A DNA stretch of 64,000 nt, from assembly GCF_037126465.1 (NCBI RefSeq), contig NC_088202.1, positions 32,534,213-32,598,212 on the forward strand, given 5' to 3'. This DNA is from Ornithodoros turicata (taxonomy: Eukaryota > Arthropoda > Arachnida > Ixodida > Argasidae). Position numbers and translations under genes: made by a program. Below are positions 22,856-33,363 of this stretch, in pieces. The first letter of the stretch is position 1. Each line of letters begins with the position of its first letter. Below the pieces are notes generated by a model that worked only from the letters and a program-made list of their open reading frames with translations, was not told the DNA's origin and ran no database searches.

Positions 22856-23680
22856 TTTCTGCAATATGCAATTTACTATCTTCTGTAAGTGTCCAATCTA
22901 GGTCCAAGAAAGTTGATGTTGGACTTGCATAGTTCATCCCCAGCACGAGACCATCACCAACTGACAACTGTTTGCCATTGATGACAGGAATGTTCCATTC
23001 CAGTGAGAAACTTCGCTCTGGTTGCTCACCATTCAAACTCTGAAATAACTTGATCACTGTCTTCGAAATGTAATGTGTTATCATCAGGTTGGCTGTCTGC
23101 TGGGCTTCTGTGCAAGTGCGTGCTCACCAGAACTTTCACGAAGATCATTCGATGGTGGGCCATGACGTGCGTCTTGGTCCTTCAAAAGCAGCTGTAATTA
23201 TGACTGTGGCACTTTGTCGTGCATCATGGCGGAATCTGGCTCCAAGTACACTTCCGCATGCATATGGCGCTAGGTGCGCGTGACTGTCAATATCCTGTTT
23301 ATCCTCACTCATAGAGATCTCACTATGCATAACAGCACGAACAGGTCATACAGTACATACATGTCAGGTCATAACATTTCATAACGTGTCACACATGTAT
23401 AACAGCCTCGGAATGCGAAAATAACAAGTTTCAATCTCTGATGAATTGCTCTGCTTTGTACAGTATGATTTGAAGTTGCACGAACTACAAAAATGTGAAA
23501 GTAGCTCGATACAATGACGGGAAACAAACTTCAGTGCCAAAAATGGATGAATCTTCCAGCATCCGTCATTTTCTTTTTCTTAAGATAAGCCTTCATTGTC
23601 CACAAATTGTTTGTCGTAGTGGGGACAGCAACTGAGATCTTGATATTTATTTCATTTAGCAGTAATCAGCCTCTGATTAT
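22856..23680. other. unassigned stretch with an 80-codon minus frame
   Basis: The minus-strand frame 23084-22842 runs into the CACTA zinc-ribbon region and may be its N-terminal extension, but I recognise no domain. The rest is empty of motifs. Confidence 0.3.
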
Positions 23681-23689
23681 AGGTCATTA

Positions 23690-24070
23690 GAGGAGATGCA
23701 GGAGATGGCAGTGGCAAAGAAAAGCAATAACATTCCACATAGAGCCACTATCAATTTGTATGATGCACATAGTGCACTCGCTGATTCCGTGAGTGGGCAT
23801 TGTGACCGAAACAAGATTTCTAAAAGCCAGCTACAAATAACGAACAAGTAAACTACATAAACTTGGACACGTTGTGGCAGAGGCATAATCCTCAGCTAGG
23901 TTGTTCCAATTACTAATCATCCTTGGGGGAAAAAAGGAATACTATATACCTGAAGAGTGAAGAAATCGGGGCTTGTTGGTACACAAACATGATGAAAAGA
24001 GTGCTGCAAGATGAAGTCGAGGGACGTAAGAGACACACCGATGTGCTAACTTCCAACACTTTATCTTGAA
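23690..24070 (-). pseudogene. possible LINE RT C-terminal scrap
   Basis: A minus-strand reading MISNWNNLAEDYASATTC resembles the ISDWNSLP-type segment found just after the RT in CR1/Jockey-like LINEs. It is short and in mixed frames, with no catalytic motif nearby, so the call is tentative. Confidence 0.25.
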
Positions 24071-24197
24071 AAAAAAGGTAACCTCCCCCTTAAATACACG
24101 ACACCCTCCCGGTTGTTTCCATTACTACCACACATGTCGAGGTACCAGCTCCTTATCTGACAGTGCTACGGAATGAACACTAACACCTCTCTCACAG

Positions 24198-24202
24198 GCC
24201 TC

Positions 24203-24250
<48 letters not shown>

Positions 24251-24319
24251 GCACGCACACGCACGCACGCACACACGCGCGCGCACGCACGCGCACACGC
24301 ACACGCGCACACACACACA

Positions 24320-24361
<42 letters not shown>

Positions 24362-24366
24362 TTTTT
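24198..24366. repeat. compound microsatellite (CT)n-(AC/GC)n-(CT)n-T(n)
   Basis: About 22 CT units, then roughly 80 bp of alternating CA/CG dinucleotides, then about 18 CT units and a T run. Purine-pyrimidine alternation in the middle could adopt Z-DNA. Long frames called on both strands here are artefacts of the repeat. Confidence 0.95.
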
Positions 24367-24577
24367 CCGCATGATAGGGGAATTCTGTAAATCACATTCT
24401 GCTTACATTCTACATACGGGGAACTGTTCTGTTTCATACACTGCTTCTTCTCTTGGTCTGTGCCATTCACAGTTCTACAAAGCTTTATCAGCTCCTCGGG
24501 GGCCGAGAACGCAACCCGGACCTGAGCGTGACCAGCCATCTTTTTCAGCCGGTGAGACACTTCATGAAGATATGGAA

Positions 24578-25030
24578 TTACAACCGTTCTAGCCACCCCT
24601 CTTTCACCTTCTGGCTTGGCTCAGCACGTTGATCTCTTCGCTCCCGGTATACACACTTGACACTGTGTATCACGCCTTTGTCCAGTGGCCGTAGCAAAGA
24701 TGTGGAGTTGGATGGAAAATAGATTAGCTCAACATTTGTGAGCCTCCCCCTGTGATGTGATGTGCCGTACAGTTGTCTAACAGAAGACATACACTGCGTT
24801 TCTTGGGCATATCAGCGTCGACACCTTTGAGCCACTCCACGAAAATCTCTCTTCCCGTTAGCAACGTGCTTGAGAGGAAGTCGTGGATTGCCCTTGAAAC
24901 ACTGTGGTGCGTTGCTTTTTCCAATGATCAGAGGCACTCGTTTATCGCTACCATCCATATTAGCACATAGCAGCACGGTAAGCCGCTGCTTGCTCTCTTT
25001 TCCACCGTGGCAGCGATATCCTTTTACGTC
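24578..25030 (-). pseudogene. Tigger-like transposase fragment, copy 4
   Basis: Minus-strand blocks in order are GGKESKQRLTVLLCANMDG, PLIIGKSNAPQCFKG, REIFVEWLKGVDADMP, SVCLLLDNCTAHH (second catalytic Asp) and NVELIYFPSNSTSLLRPLDK (third Asp). This is the middle to C-terminal DDE core of Tigger. The first catalytic Asp and the DNA-binding half are absent. Upstream the coding sequence changes to piggyBac-like at about 25030. One or two frameshifts are present. Confidence 0.8.
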
Positions 25031-25099
25031 CCGTATTTGCTTAGTTCAGTGCTGCAGAAGAAGTTGTCAAAGAAAACTTTGAATTCCTGTTGGCAGAAG

Positions 25100-27941
25100 G
25101 CTAGTTCCATCTCAAATCGAACAATCCGGTACACTTGATGTCTCGAATGAACGGGGAAAAAATATATGTTGAAGCCATCAGTGAGTTAGGAGAAATAAAC
25201 GCTTTCCGAATTCTCTGCGCTGCGCGGTTCGGGAAATAGGAGAGGAGGAAAAAACTGTCTCTCCTAAGGCGACGTCGTCGCGAGCGGGTTTGAGCGTTCG
25301 CTACAAGGCCATTTCTTCTCGCATTATAGTAATTTCTTGATCTGGCTTTAGACCACCTAGGGCACAATAGGTTCCTTCGTTGGCAGTGCTGTACCGGTTT
25401 TTGTTTGTCTGCAAAAAAATATCAAAGTTGACTCAAAGTGCCGAAAAACACCATATTCACTGCAGCTTTGCGGACGATGTACAAAACGGATAAGACTGAA
25501 CTTTATGCCGTTTAATTTGTCATTCATAGGGCTATCGAACGATGTATAATGTGTTGCTCTACTCTGTAAGGAACGTAAGCGATACCTCTTTTAGTAGCAC
25601 CATACAACCGAAAAATGACGCATTTCGGAAGCCTTTATCTAAAAAACCCCACCAAAAACATGCCTCGAAAATTTTATATGTTGTAGGTAGTTCCTTAGAC
25701 TATGCACAGAAGAAATATCAAAAGTCGGACTTTATCGGTAGGCGCACTGTGAATTTTTTGCAGGCCCTATACGCGGAGCGCATTCAAACCGTGGCACCCT
25801 GTCCAGCGTGTTGCAAAATTGAATTTTCCAAAGGAACTTTCACTTCTGTCTTCACATAAAAAGTAATTGCTATCATTTGAAACCGTTCTGAGCGCTTCCG
25901 TTCATAATAGTGTTGTAATCGCTGAATGTAGATTGTGGAGCAACCATATGTGCTCACATTTTTTTGCGGGATGACACGCATGCGTTGCAAGTGCTGGGAG
26001 CCCGTGAAGAACAGAGTGCTTTAGAATACTTTTGCGTCTTTATAAGAGGTATATTTGTCCACGGTGATCATATCGAAGCATATTTACAGTACACAGAATA
26101 ACAAGAACTTGACAGCGAAGAAGACAAGGTGACGAAGGTAAGAAGGTAACGAAAGTTATGCAGAGCATTCCGGGTGGATGAGAGTGCTCGTGTCATGAAC
26201 TGCTTTAGGCCGTTGTGGAAGCCACTTTCCTTAATGTTACTTTTGATGGCAGGTTCTTGTCAGATTTTCTTTCAAATGTGGGCAACATTGCTGCGTGTTG
26301 TGATTCAACCACCTTTGCTGTGAAGTACTTGAAGCAGCTTCTGCATAGCTGGCCTATTTCTGTTACGCCTTCGGCTAGATCTGCTGGAACCACAGTCTTT
26401 ATGGCAGCTACGCAGATCTCCGAAGCAAAGCGAAAATCCTTTGTCTATAGCACTTTTTTCTTGTGTATGAGGCGGTATATATATCTAGTCAGCGAAATCC
26501 ACACGATCAGCACTGTACAACAAAGAGGCCATTGAGGTAGGTGTGATACCAGGACGACACACTATAATAATGCAGATGTCGTCGCACACTCTGTATAAGG
26601 GCACTTCATGCATTTCTGTAGTCGAGAAGTGAGTGAAGCGTCTTCTGTGTGTAGGCGAAACTTTGCGCAAGGTGTCTTCAGGGAGTAAACGCGATCAGGA
26701 CCTTCCCATGGTCGCAGCATGTCGAACCGAATAACATATTGGACAGCGGCGCCAGTCGGGCTGTTTCGGCAAGGTTCACAAAAGGCACCATGAATTAGCC
26801 TTGAGTGTGTGCCTATGAGGCTACAACATTTTCCTCAGTGCAATTTCCCCCGTCCGAGGTCATCGGGCCGTAGGAAAGGAAATGTTTCAAATAATACTGG
26901 AAGTCACTGCGTCCTTCCTGCCATAATGCGTACAGTAAATATGCTTGTTTAGAATAACCCTGAACAGATATGCCTCTTACAAAGATGTAAAATCATTCTG
27001 TTCTTCCCGGGCTCCCAGCACTTGCAATGCGTGTGTGACATCCCGCAAAAATGCGAGCACATCTGGTTGCTCCACAATCTAGATTCAGCGATTACACCAT
27101 TGTTATGAACGCAAACGCTCAGAACCTATAAAAGGAAACCTTGAAACCTCAGAATGGTTTCAAATGACAGCAATTACTTTTGATATGAAGACAGAAGTTG
27201 AAAGTCCCTTTGGAAAATTTGATTTTGCAACACGCGGGACACGGTGCCTCCGGTTGAATGCGCTCCGCGTATAGGGCTGGCAAAAAATTCACAGTGCGCC
27301 TACCGATCAAGTCCGAATTTTGATTTTGCTTCTGTGCATAGTCTAAGGAACTACCTACAACATATAAAATTTTCGAGGCAAGTTTTTGGTGGGGTTTTTT
27401 AGATAAAGGCTTCCGAAATTCGTCATTTTTCGGTTGTATGGTGCTACTAAAAGAGGTATCGCTTACGTTCCTTACAGAGTAGAGCAACAAATTATACATC
27501 GTTCGATAGCCCTATGAATGACAAATTAAACGGCATAAAGCTCAGTCTTATCCGTTTTGTACATCGTCCGCAAAGCTGCAGTGAATATGGTGTTTTTCGG
27601 CACTTTGAGTCAACTTTGATATTTTTTTGCAGACAAACAAAAACCGGTACAGCACTGCCAACGAAGGAACCTATTGTGCCCTAGGTGGTCTAAAGCCAGA
27701 TCAAGAAATTACTATAATGCGAGAAGAAATGGCCTTGTAGCGAACGCTCAAACCCGCTCGCGACGACGTCGCCTTAGGAGAGACAGTTTTTTCCTCCTCT
27801 CCTATTTCCCGAACCGCGCAGCGCAGAGAATTCGGAAAGCGTTTATTTCTCCTAACTCACTGATGGCTTCAACATATATTTTTTTCCCGTTCATTCGAGA
27901 CATCAAGTGTACCGGATTGTTCGATTTGAGATGGAACTAGC
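25100..27941. mobile_element. large inverted-repeat element, ~0.92-kb arms, 6-bp TSD
   Basis: The ends GCTAGTTCC...GGAACTAGC are flanked by CAGAAG at 25094-25099 and CAGAAG at 27942-27947. The arms (25100 to ~26018 and ~26993 to 27941) are nearly identical inverted copies, so the same short frames (e.g. NYYNARRNGLVANAQ) appear on opposite strands near 25.2 and 27.8 kb. The unique centre of about 970 bp holds no transposase that I recognise. A 6-bp TSD with very long TIRs is known for Polinton/Maverick and a few other superfamilies. The family is undetermined. Confidence 0.85.
26019..26992. other. unique centre of the palindromic element
   Basis: Contains a 106-codon + frame (26215-26535) and overlapping minus frames, none with a known domain. 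It could carry the remains of a captured gene or filler. Confidence 0.4.
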
Positions 27942-28039
27942 CAGAAGAGTGTCCTGCAAAGAAGGACAACAACTCCATCCCTTTGTCTTTTGTGTCGTGT
28001 TTACTTTGTTATGAGACTGCAGAGCCGATTTTGGAGTCT

Positions 28040-28470
28040 CTCTTCACCCCGCAGTGCAACGAGACTGTAACACAGAGCTACTTAGCTTACATGCAGTGTG
28101 TACCTTAGAAGGAGCATCACCAGCTGCAAATTCTGCTTCTGTAAGTTCTGTAGGTTCTGCAACCTCTGACGACCTGCCACCAAGTTCCTGTCAACTTCAT
28201 CATCATTATGTTTCTTCTTTTTCTGATGTGTTGTCATCAGGGTGGGAAATGTTGAGGCTGGTGGATTGGCTGATGTCGAAAGGACGAGAACAGGAGTTGG
28301 GAACTACGCGAGTTCAATGCAGCTTGAGCAAAATGGGATGATGGCACAGAAGTCAATACTGTGGCATGACGACGATGAGTGTTTTGCTCTTTCACTGTGC
28401 GAAGCAATGACAACGTGTCTTTGACATGCGAATTGAACTTATGAAAATTGTCAAAGAATTTGTAGGAAAT
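28040..28470 (+). pseudogene. possible MADF-BESS C-terminal fragment
   Basis: On the + strand WHDDDECFALSLCEAM, then, after a frameshift, RIELMKIVKEFV. This has the shape of a BESS motif (acidic DDD.xF.LSL...RIxIxKI), the short interaction motif at the end of MADF transcription factors. The upstream serine-rich frame would be the linker. No MADF domain is seen, so confidence is low. Confidence 0.3.
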
Positions 28471-28885
28471 CGTCCATGTGGATTGCAAGAAAACAAAGCA
28501 CAACAATACAATCATTTTTTATGTACAATACACGATTTTGTTTTCAGTGCTGTAGTTTCGCTTATTATAGAATGCAATTTAATTGGTGTCACTGGTGTGT
28601 ATATGTGTACAGCGCACAAAAGATCGTCGCCGTGTGCGTGACACGTGCGTAGCATGCAAACTATTGCTGAAGTGCTTGGTTCATGTACCATAAGTTCGTG
28701 AGGACTAGTAAGAACCACGACGTAAGTTGATTATGGTAAGAGCTATGTCGATACATAATTGGTGTGCATATATCTCAAACGTTGTGTCTCACACAATTAT
28801 TAAACTTCCAGTGTTGGCACAATTAGCTTTGCTATGAGTTTATTTCATTTACAACAGATACCAAGCCTAAAAAGGACTATTTCTG
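28471..28885. other. unassigned stretch
   Basis: Short frames only. No motif. Confidence 0.4.
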
Positions 28886-28887
28886 GT

Positions 28888-30825
28888 TCATGAAATGCTG
28901 TAAAGGTTGTTCACAAAGTACTTACTGCAGATATAGGTATGATCGAACGTGCTGTGTACATCTACCACTTCATTGCCTTGAAGAATGGACTTTGTCATTC
29001 CTTTTTGCCCCCTCCGTAGGTTTGTTGAAGATATGCTTTGATGTGCTGGATGCCGTTTGGTGGAATGAGAGCTTGGTTGTTTCAAAATTTTCTTATTTGG
29101 GGGCTCACGTGTTACTGTTGGCGTGGTGCTGTTTTCGTTTAAGATTTCTGTCAACAAAACAGCCACTGTTTTTTTCTGTGTTCGTGATTACAGGGTTCGA
29201 TATGTCATTACACTTCAGCTTTCCAAGTAGGGCTTCTGTCAGTGCAATTGCCCTCTCTTGGTCACAAGATGATAGATTGAAACTATTCTCACAAGATATT
29301 CCAGTAAGTAGTTGTTGGACATCATCTCAGCTTGAGGAGCATCCTTGCTCTCCAGGCGGGATATCAACATTCGCCGCTTCAGTTCGGATAGTGTTTTTCC
29401 ACGTAATGGCTCTGTGAATATGCTTACACATATTCAGATATAAAACGTAATCAATGCACGTGCAAACAAATGCATATTTGCACACCTTACATGCATCAGA
29501 AATGATTTGACATCCAGTACATTCCCTTTCCATATGGCCTTCGTCGCTTATGTGCCAAGAAAACCTGAATCATCATCATCATCATCATCATCACATTCCT
29601 TTTCCATCTTTGTTACAACATAAAGCTTTTCTGGATCTCTCTGCAAGATTTTTCATTTCCCATCTTTATCAGTCTTGATGTCACTTAGTAGAGGCTCTCC
29701 TGGTGTCTTTTGTATATGGCTGTGTTCCGAGCTGTATTCTTGCCCCTCTGTCAACTTGATGACACGTTCAGTTACTTTGTCTTGTGCCATTTTCAGCAGA
29801 ATGGATAGTAGCTTGTCAACATGCTGGTTCTTCTTACCTTCTAAGTAACAATACTTCAGTACCCGATGAAGGCCTTCAAAGTACATATTAGTATAGATTC
29901 CAGCACCAACACGAAAGCGTAGTGCCCATTCTGTTGTCTGTCACATGTGAGTATTGACATAGTAGTCATGAAATGCAGTCTGCTGTGTCTCATTAAGAGG
30001 TTCCAGAAATGCAGTCAGCAGCATGCAAAACTCCTGAGCGTCCCGGCACTCAAGCAACACCCTGACTGATCGATATATTTCCTCTTTGTACTTGTTGCTG
30101 CTAACAAGTTGTCTTATACAATCTTGCCAGCTCCTGTCCACATGCCAGATGCAGAGTAGCTTCATGTCTGCTCCTCCAATAACATCTCTCCAAGCATTAC
30201 AATGCTTGAGAGTCATCAGACATGAACACCTTGCAATGCAGGGTTCCAGTAAATTGGCAGATTGCTTCAAAGAATGTTACCATTGCTTCATAATGAATGT
30301 GATTGCTGATGCAGAATACACAAGGCATTCCACTTCCATATTCATGAACTGTGATAATGGTTGTAAGCTGGAAGTCGTACACTGTCGTTACATGGGTGGA
30401 ATCGATGCAAACTTTTTCATGTTCAAGTTTCTGTAGCAGTTGTGTCTGAAGTGGAGCCATTATCATGAGCAAGTAGTCTTCCTTGTGTAGAGTTGCTCTA
30501 TCTCTGGGGTCATCTTCACCTTGCTGCTTAAAAAAGCGAAATGGTGTTTCATCCTTATGCTTCATTTGATTCACTGTAATTTTGACATTAGTTCTATCAT
30601 CTGGGTGGTGCTGTTCTTCATGGTTTAGGTTGAACCTTGCCAGGATATTGTGTAAGCTGTGATGTGTAGTAAGGTGGTACGGTGAAAGCTCCGTGAAGAT
30701 AGTCTCTCATGCTGTCCAGTATTGGTCACTTGACCACCTGAAGCAATCCCCTTTAGTATTGTATAATGTTTCCCGCTTTTTTCGTCCAACTTCTGGGCCC
30801 TCTCTTTCTTTAAACTGTGATACAT
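28888..30825 (-). pseudogene. MULE (Mutator-like) transposase with SWIM zinc finger
   Basis: From the N-terminal side, the frame at 30825 contains KLDEKSGKHYTILKG. Then CIDSTHVTTVYDFQLTTII (first catalytic Asp), PCVFCISNHIHYEAMVTFF, KVFMSDDSQAL (second Asp), AWRDVIGGADMKLLCIWHVD (the CxxHxD-type block), and a helical region to YFEGLHRVLKYCYLEG. Farther on (29533-29327) CTCIDYVLYLNMCKH fits the SWIM finger CxC...CxH that follows MULE cores. A C-terminal tail lies at 28888-29300. At least four frame changes separate the parts. No long TIRs were seen, so boundaries are approximate. Confidence 0.8.
29560..29600 (+). repeat. retroelement 3'-tail module with (TCA)n
   Basis: GCTTATGTGCCAAGAAAACC followed by TGAATCATCATC and a TCA array. 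The same tail logic (GCGCCAATAAAACC-TCAATC) recurs at 31.6, 42.6, 43.1, 47.4 and 54.2 kb. It lies inside the MULE remnant. Confidence 0.6.
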
Positions 30826-30829
30826 ATAC

Positions 30830-31260
30830 CTTGTAATATGTCTGTTGAAAACATAAGTCCTCCAGTTTTAATTTTCTTTGCGTATTACTTGTCTCATATT
30901 TTTTTACTGATCTTAAGAATATACAACTTTTGCAAAACTCCTAATAACCGACAGCATTTTTTCAGCTTCATCGCGTTAGGATGCATGCTAAACACGAGTG
31001 CTGCCACTGTTTATCTTTTCTCAAACCCCAGGAGTGTAATATTCTTCCAGCGGTCGTCCTTATCGTGTTAGTTCAAATGAGATCTCTCAACGGTTTTTGT
31101 CTCCGGTAACACTCCTACTGTGCATCGCCTTCTTTTGTATTTCTTTCTTTTTTGCAGCCTCAGTCCTCTCTAATAATTTATATTTCCTTCTCGCCACCTT
31201 CTTTGTTTCCTTTCTTTTATGCACATTAATATAAAAATCTCTACGAAGTGTGCAATGTAT
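30830..31260 (+). other. unassigned stretch, possibly Penelope-like 3' region
   Basis: An 84-codon frame (30817-31071) lacks motifs. Its position upstream of the hammerhead-like motif suggests it could belong to the same retroelement remnant, but no RT or GIY-YIG block is visible. Confidence 0.25.
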
Positions 31261-31296
31261 CACACTTGAGAAAGGATGGACTCCGTCCGAAAGCTT
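31261..31296 (+). ncRNA. degenerate hammerhead-ribozyme-like motif
   Basis: CACACTTGAGAAA precedes a six-pair stem GGATGG/CCGTCC closed by the triloop ACT, followed at once by GAAAGC. Type I hammerheads of Penelope-like elements have CTGATGA, a stem II of this kind with a short loop, then GAAA. Here stem II and GAAA are intact, but the CTGATGA core reads CTTGAGAA, so cleavage is unlikely. It marks a probable Penelope-like terminal repeat on the + strand. Confidence 0.4.
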
Positions 31297-31569
31297 GTTC
31301 TTTAGTAAAATAAATTATTTAAATGTTTCAATCTCTTTAAATACTTATCTTATTCACTTGCGAGTGCTAGCCTTTTCCCATTTTTGCCCGATAATTTCCT
31401 TCTAGAACAGGCAGGAATAATTTTGTTATTGCAGGGCTCAGCTTCAACCAAACATTACATAGAAATTCAATTAAAGTCACTCTTAGTACCCCTATTCCTC
31501 GAACATATCAGTGTTATTTGTTCCCACAACACCAATAAGGCAAGCTGTAGGATTGTGCCTTACTCTTTG

Positions 31570-31612
31570 CCTCCTTACTGTGATACATAGCTGATGCGCC
31601 AATAAAACCCTA
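31570..31612 (+). repeat. retroelement 3'-tail module
   Basis: GCTGATGCGCCAATAAAACC followed by CTAATCAAATC. It is the same tail that ends the RNase H LINE at 54.25 kb, so this is probably a severely 5'-truncated LINE or SINE copy. Confidence 0.55.
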
Positions 31613-32170
31613 ATCAAATCTTTACTGTGATAGAATTGGTGAACTAGGTGTGCACCACAAAGTAAACTTGTGTGTACTTGTGCCAACACTGTAGCCTGTG
31701 TGCCCACAGGAAACTAATGTGTATTTGGGGCTCATTCAGGTAATGGTTTTAAGTGGCAAATGTCAAATTGGTGCCTATAATGTTTGCTCTAGTAGGTGAC
31801 CTTAATTTTTCCATTTGTCTCGGAGAGAGTCATGTATGAGAGGCAGTGCTTCCCAAGTTTACAAGATCCCTGGGACTTGAGCTGTCTTTCTCTATGGCCT
31901 CTAGGCTTAAAAATTCCTGTGCGATGACAAAGTAAATAGCTCTTCACTGTCCTATCAGGAAGCCTCTTTGGACCTGTTGATTTCATAAAGCGGGCATCTC
32001 TTGATTTCTCTTCTTCTTGCCAGTTGGCAAAGTCTTCAATGGAATGGTTTTATGATGACTCTAGGAAACTCCACAAGCACATCTGGAGGGAGTTGCTAAG
32101 GAACTGTGTGTTATGAAGTGTGTTATACAGGATGTGAGGGTAGAGATAGGGTGCATGCAAGCTGGGTGGT
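31613..32170. other. unassigned stretch
   Basis: No motif or repeat ends recognised. Confidence 0.4.
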
Positions 32171-32174
32171 TCAT

Positions 32175-32301
32175 TATGATGTAGGAAAACCAAGAGGCAT
32201 GGACAAAAAAGGGTTCAACACACACACATCCTCTGATTCCTAGGATCTGTGTGTGTGTGTCATCCCCTTTTTGTCCGTGCCTCTTGGTTTTCCTACATCA
32301 T
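32175..32301. mobile_element. foldback element with degraded tRNA-like loop
   Basis: Arms TGATGTAGGAAAACCAAGAG and its complement enclose a loop. On the minus strand the loop reads AGGAATCAGAGGATGTG, a TG run, then TTGAACCC. The AATCAGA-GGATGTG part parallels the loop of the 50.9-kb foldback (AATCCAGAAGATGTGGG), which leads into a B box. Here the B box is degraded and a TG microsatellite has expanded in the loop. Confidence 0.6.
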
Positions 32302-32304
32302 ATA

Positions 32305-32490
32305 CAGGGTGTCTCTGTTATCCGCAACATAATTTTTATTATGAAACTATCAGAGTGAGCTGTACGGCCTGCTGGAAAACCTCTGCAAGATATTTTGCGG
32401 TTCTAATTTGCATATATAAGTGAAATTAATTAATTTTTAATTAATCAAAGATTTCGCCACAAAACTAGAATTGTAGGCAATACTTTTTAT
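32305..32490. mobile_element. one end of a CAGGGTGTC mariner-type MITE
   Basis: CAGGGTGTCTCTGTTATCC directly follows TA and resembles the ends of the elements at 18282 and 54670. The matching right end is not found. The copy is cut by the hAT insertion at 32491 and does not recognisably resume after it. Confidence 0.65.
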
Positions 32491-33355
32491 CAGGGAAGGG
32501 TAACAGACGCATTTTCGTTATTTCCATTTTCGTTGCTGCTATATTTTCGTTTCTGTTATCCGTTTCTGATACCAACCTTTCAATTTCGTTTCTGTTACGT
32601 TCCCATTGCTGTTTCCGGAAATGGAAGGGCTGTTAGAGAGCTGCGGGAGGACAGCCCGTTCAGCTCTGCTGCACCCTGTTCTGCTGAAGTGCTGCTTCGG
32701 TGTCATGCGTACACACTACACAAGCAATTTTACGTTGTTGGGATGCGCACAGCCTGCAAGACTAAAAGAAATAAAAATGTAGGAGCATGTCCACATTCTT
32801 CAGTCACTCAGAGTCCAGCAACTCAGGACGGGCGTGACCTTCATCCAATGTCGCATTCATAGGCAGATGCTCTCAGTAGAAAATAATACTGTCATGGCCA
32901 CGGTGAAATGAAAAAGAAGTAATAAAATAAATAAAAACGGTATGGCTTTCATCTTCACGTTCATGGTGGAGTAGAGTGCGTGGGGCTTTGTAAGTCTCAT
33001 GTGCTGATGTCATGGATTTATGAGGACTGGGACAAGTAGGATGCGCTCTCGAGACCATTTCTATGCTCGAGATCCTATATTGCGCTTTCTTCCCATGCTC
33101 TTGTGTAGTATCTAGAGCATTACAGGGAATGTAGTTATCAAAATAGAAAAATGAAACGAAAAGTCACTCAAATGTCATCACACAACAGGAATAGCCGTTA
33201 CCCAAATTTAATACCAGACGATAATTTTTGTTTTCGTTTCTGTTTCCGGTAATGGAGGACCGTGGTATGTGTTTCCCTTTCCGTTATTTCTACAATCTCC
33301 AATATTGGTAATATACCGTTTCTGTTTCCATTACCATTACAGTTCCCTTTCCCTG
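32491..33355. mobile_element. non-autonomous hAT element
   Basis: The left end CAGGGAAGGGTAACAGACG and the right end, whose complement is CAGGGAAAGGGAACTGTAA, are inverted to each other. The flanks CTTTTTAT (32483-32490) and CTTCTTAT (33356-33363) form an 8-bp TSD with one mismatch. Subterminal zones are full of TTTCGTT/CGTTTCTGTT-type units. No transposase ORF is present. Confidence 0.8.
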
Positions 33356-33363
33356 CTTCTTAT

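Larger units (their letters stand above)
25031..28010 (-). pseudogene. piggyBac-like fragment split by the 2.84-kb palindrome
   Basis: The two flanks of the palindrome read as one protein once the insert and one TSD copy are removed. The right flank gives RDGVVVLLCRTLF and the left gives CQQEFKVFFDNFFCSTEL. The GxVVLxL strand followed by VFFDNFF (catalytic Asp) is characteristic of the piggyBac DDE fold. The fragment is about 50 residues and ends at the junction with Tigger copy 4. Confidence 0.6.

Noticed and set aside
24125..24596. Long open frames on both strands (up to 139 codons) across 24.2-24.4 kb
   Set aside because: They are translations of a CT/CA/CG microsatellite (Ser-Leu, His-Thr, Arg-Glu, Val-Cys repeats), not genes.
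25101..25367. Arginine-rich 88-codon frame present twice (25.1 and 27.7 kb) as a gene pair
   Set aside because: The two are simply the two arms of the palindrome. Composition is odd and no domain is seen.
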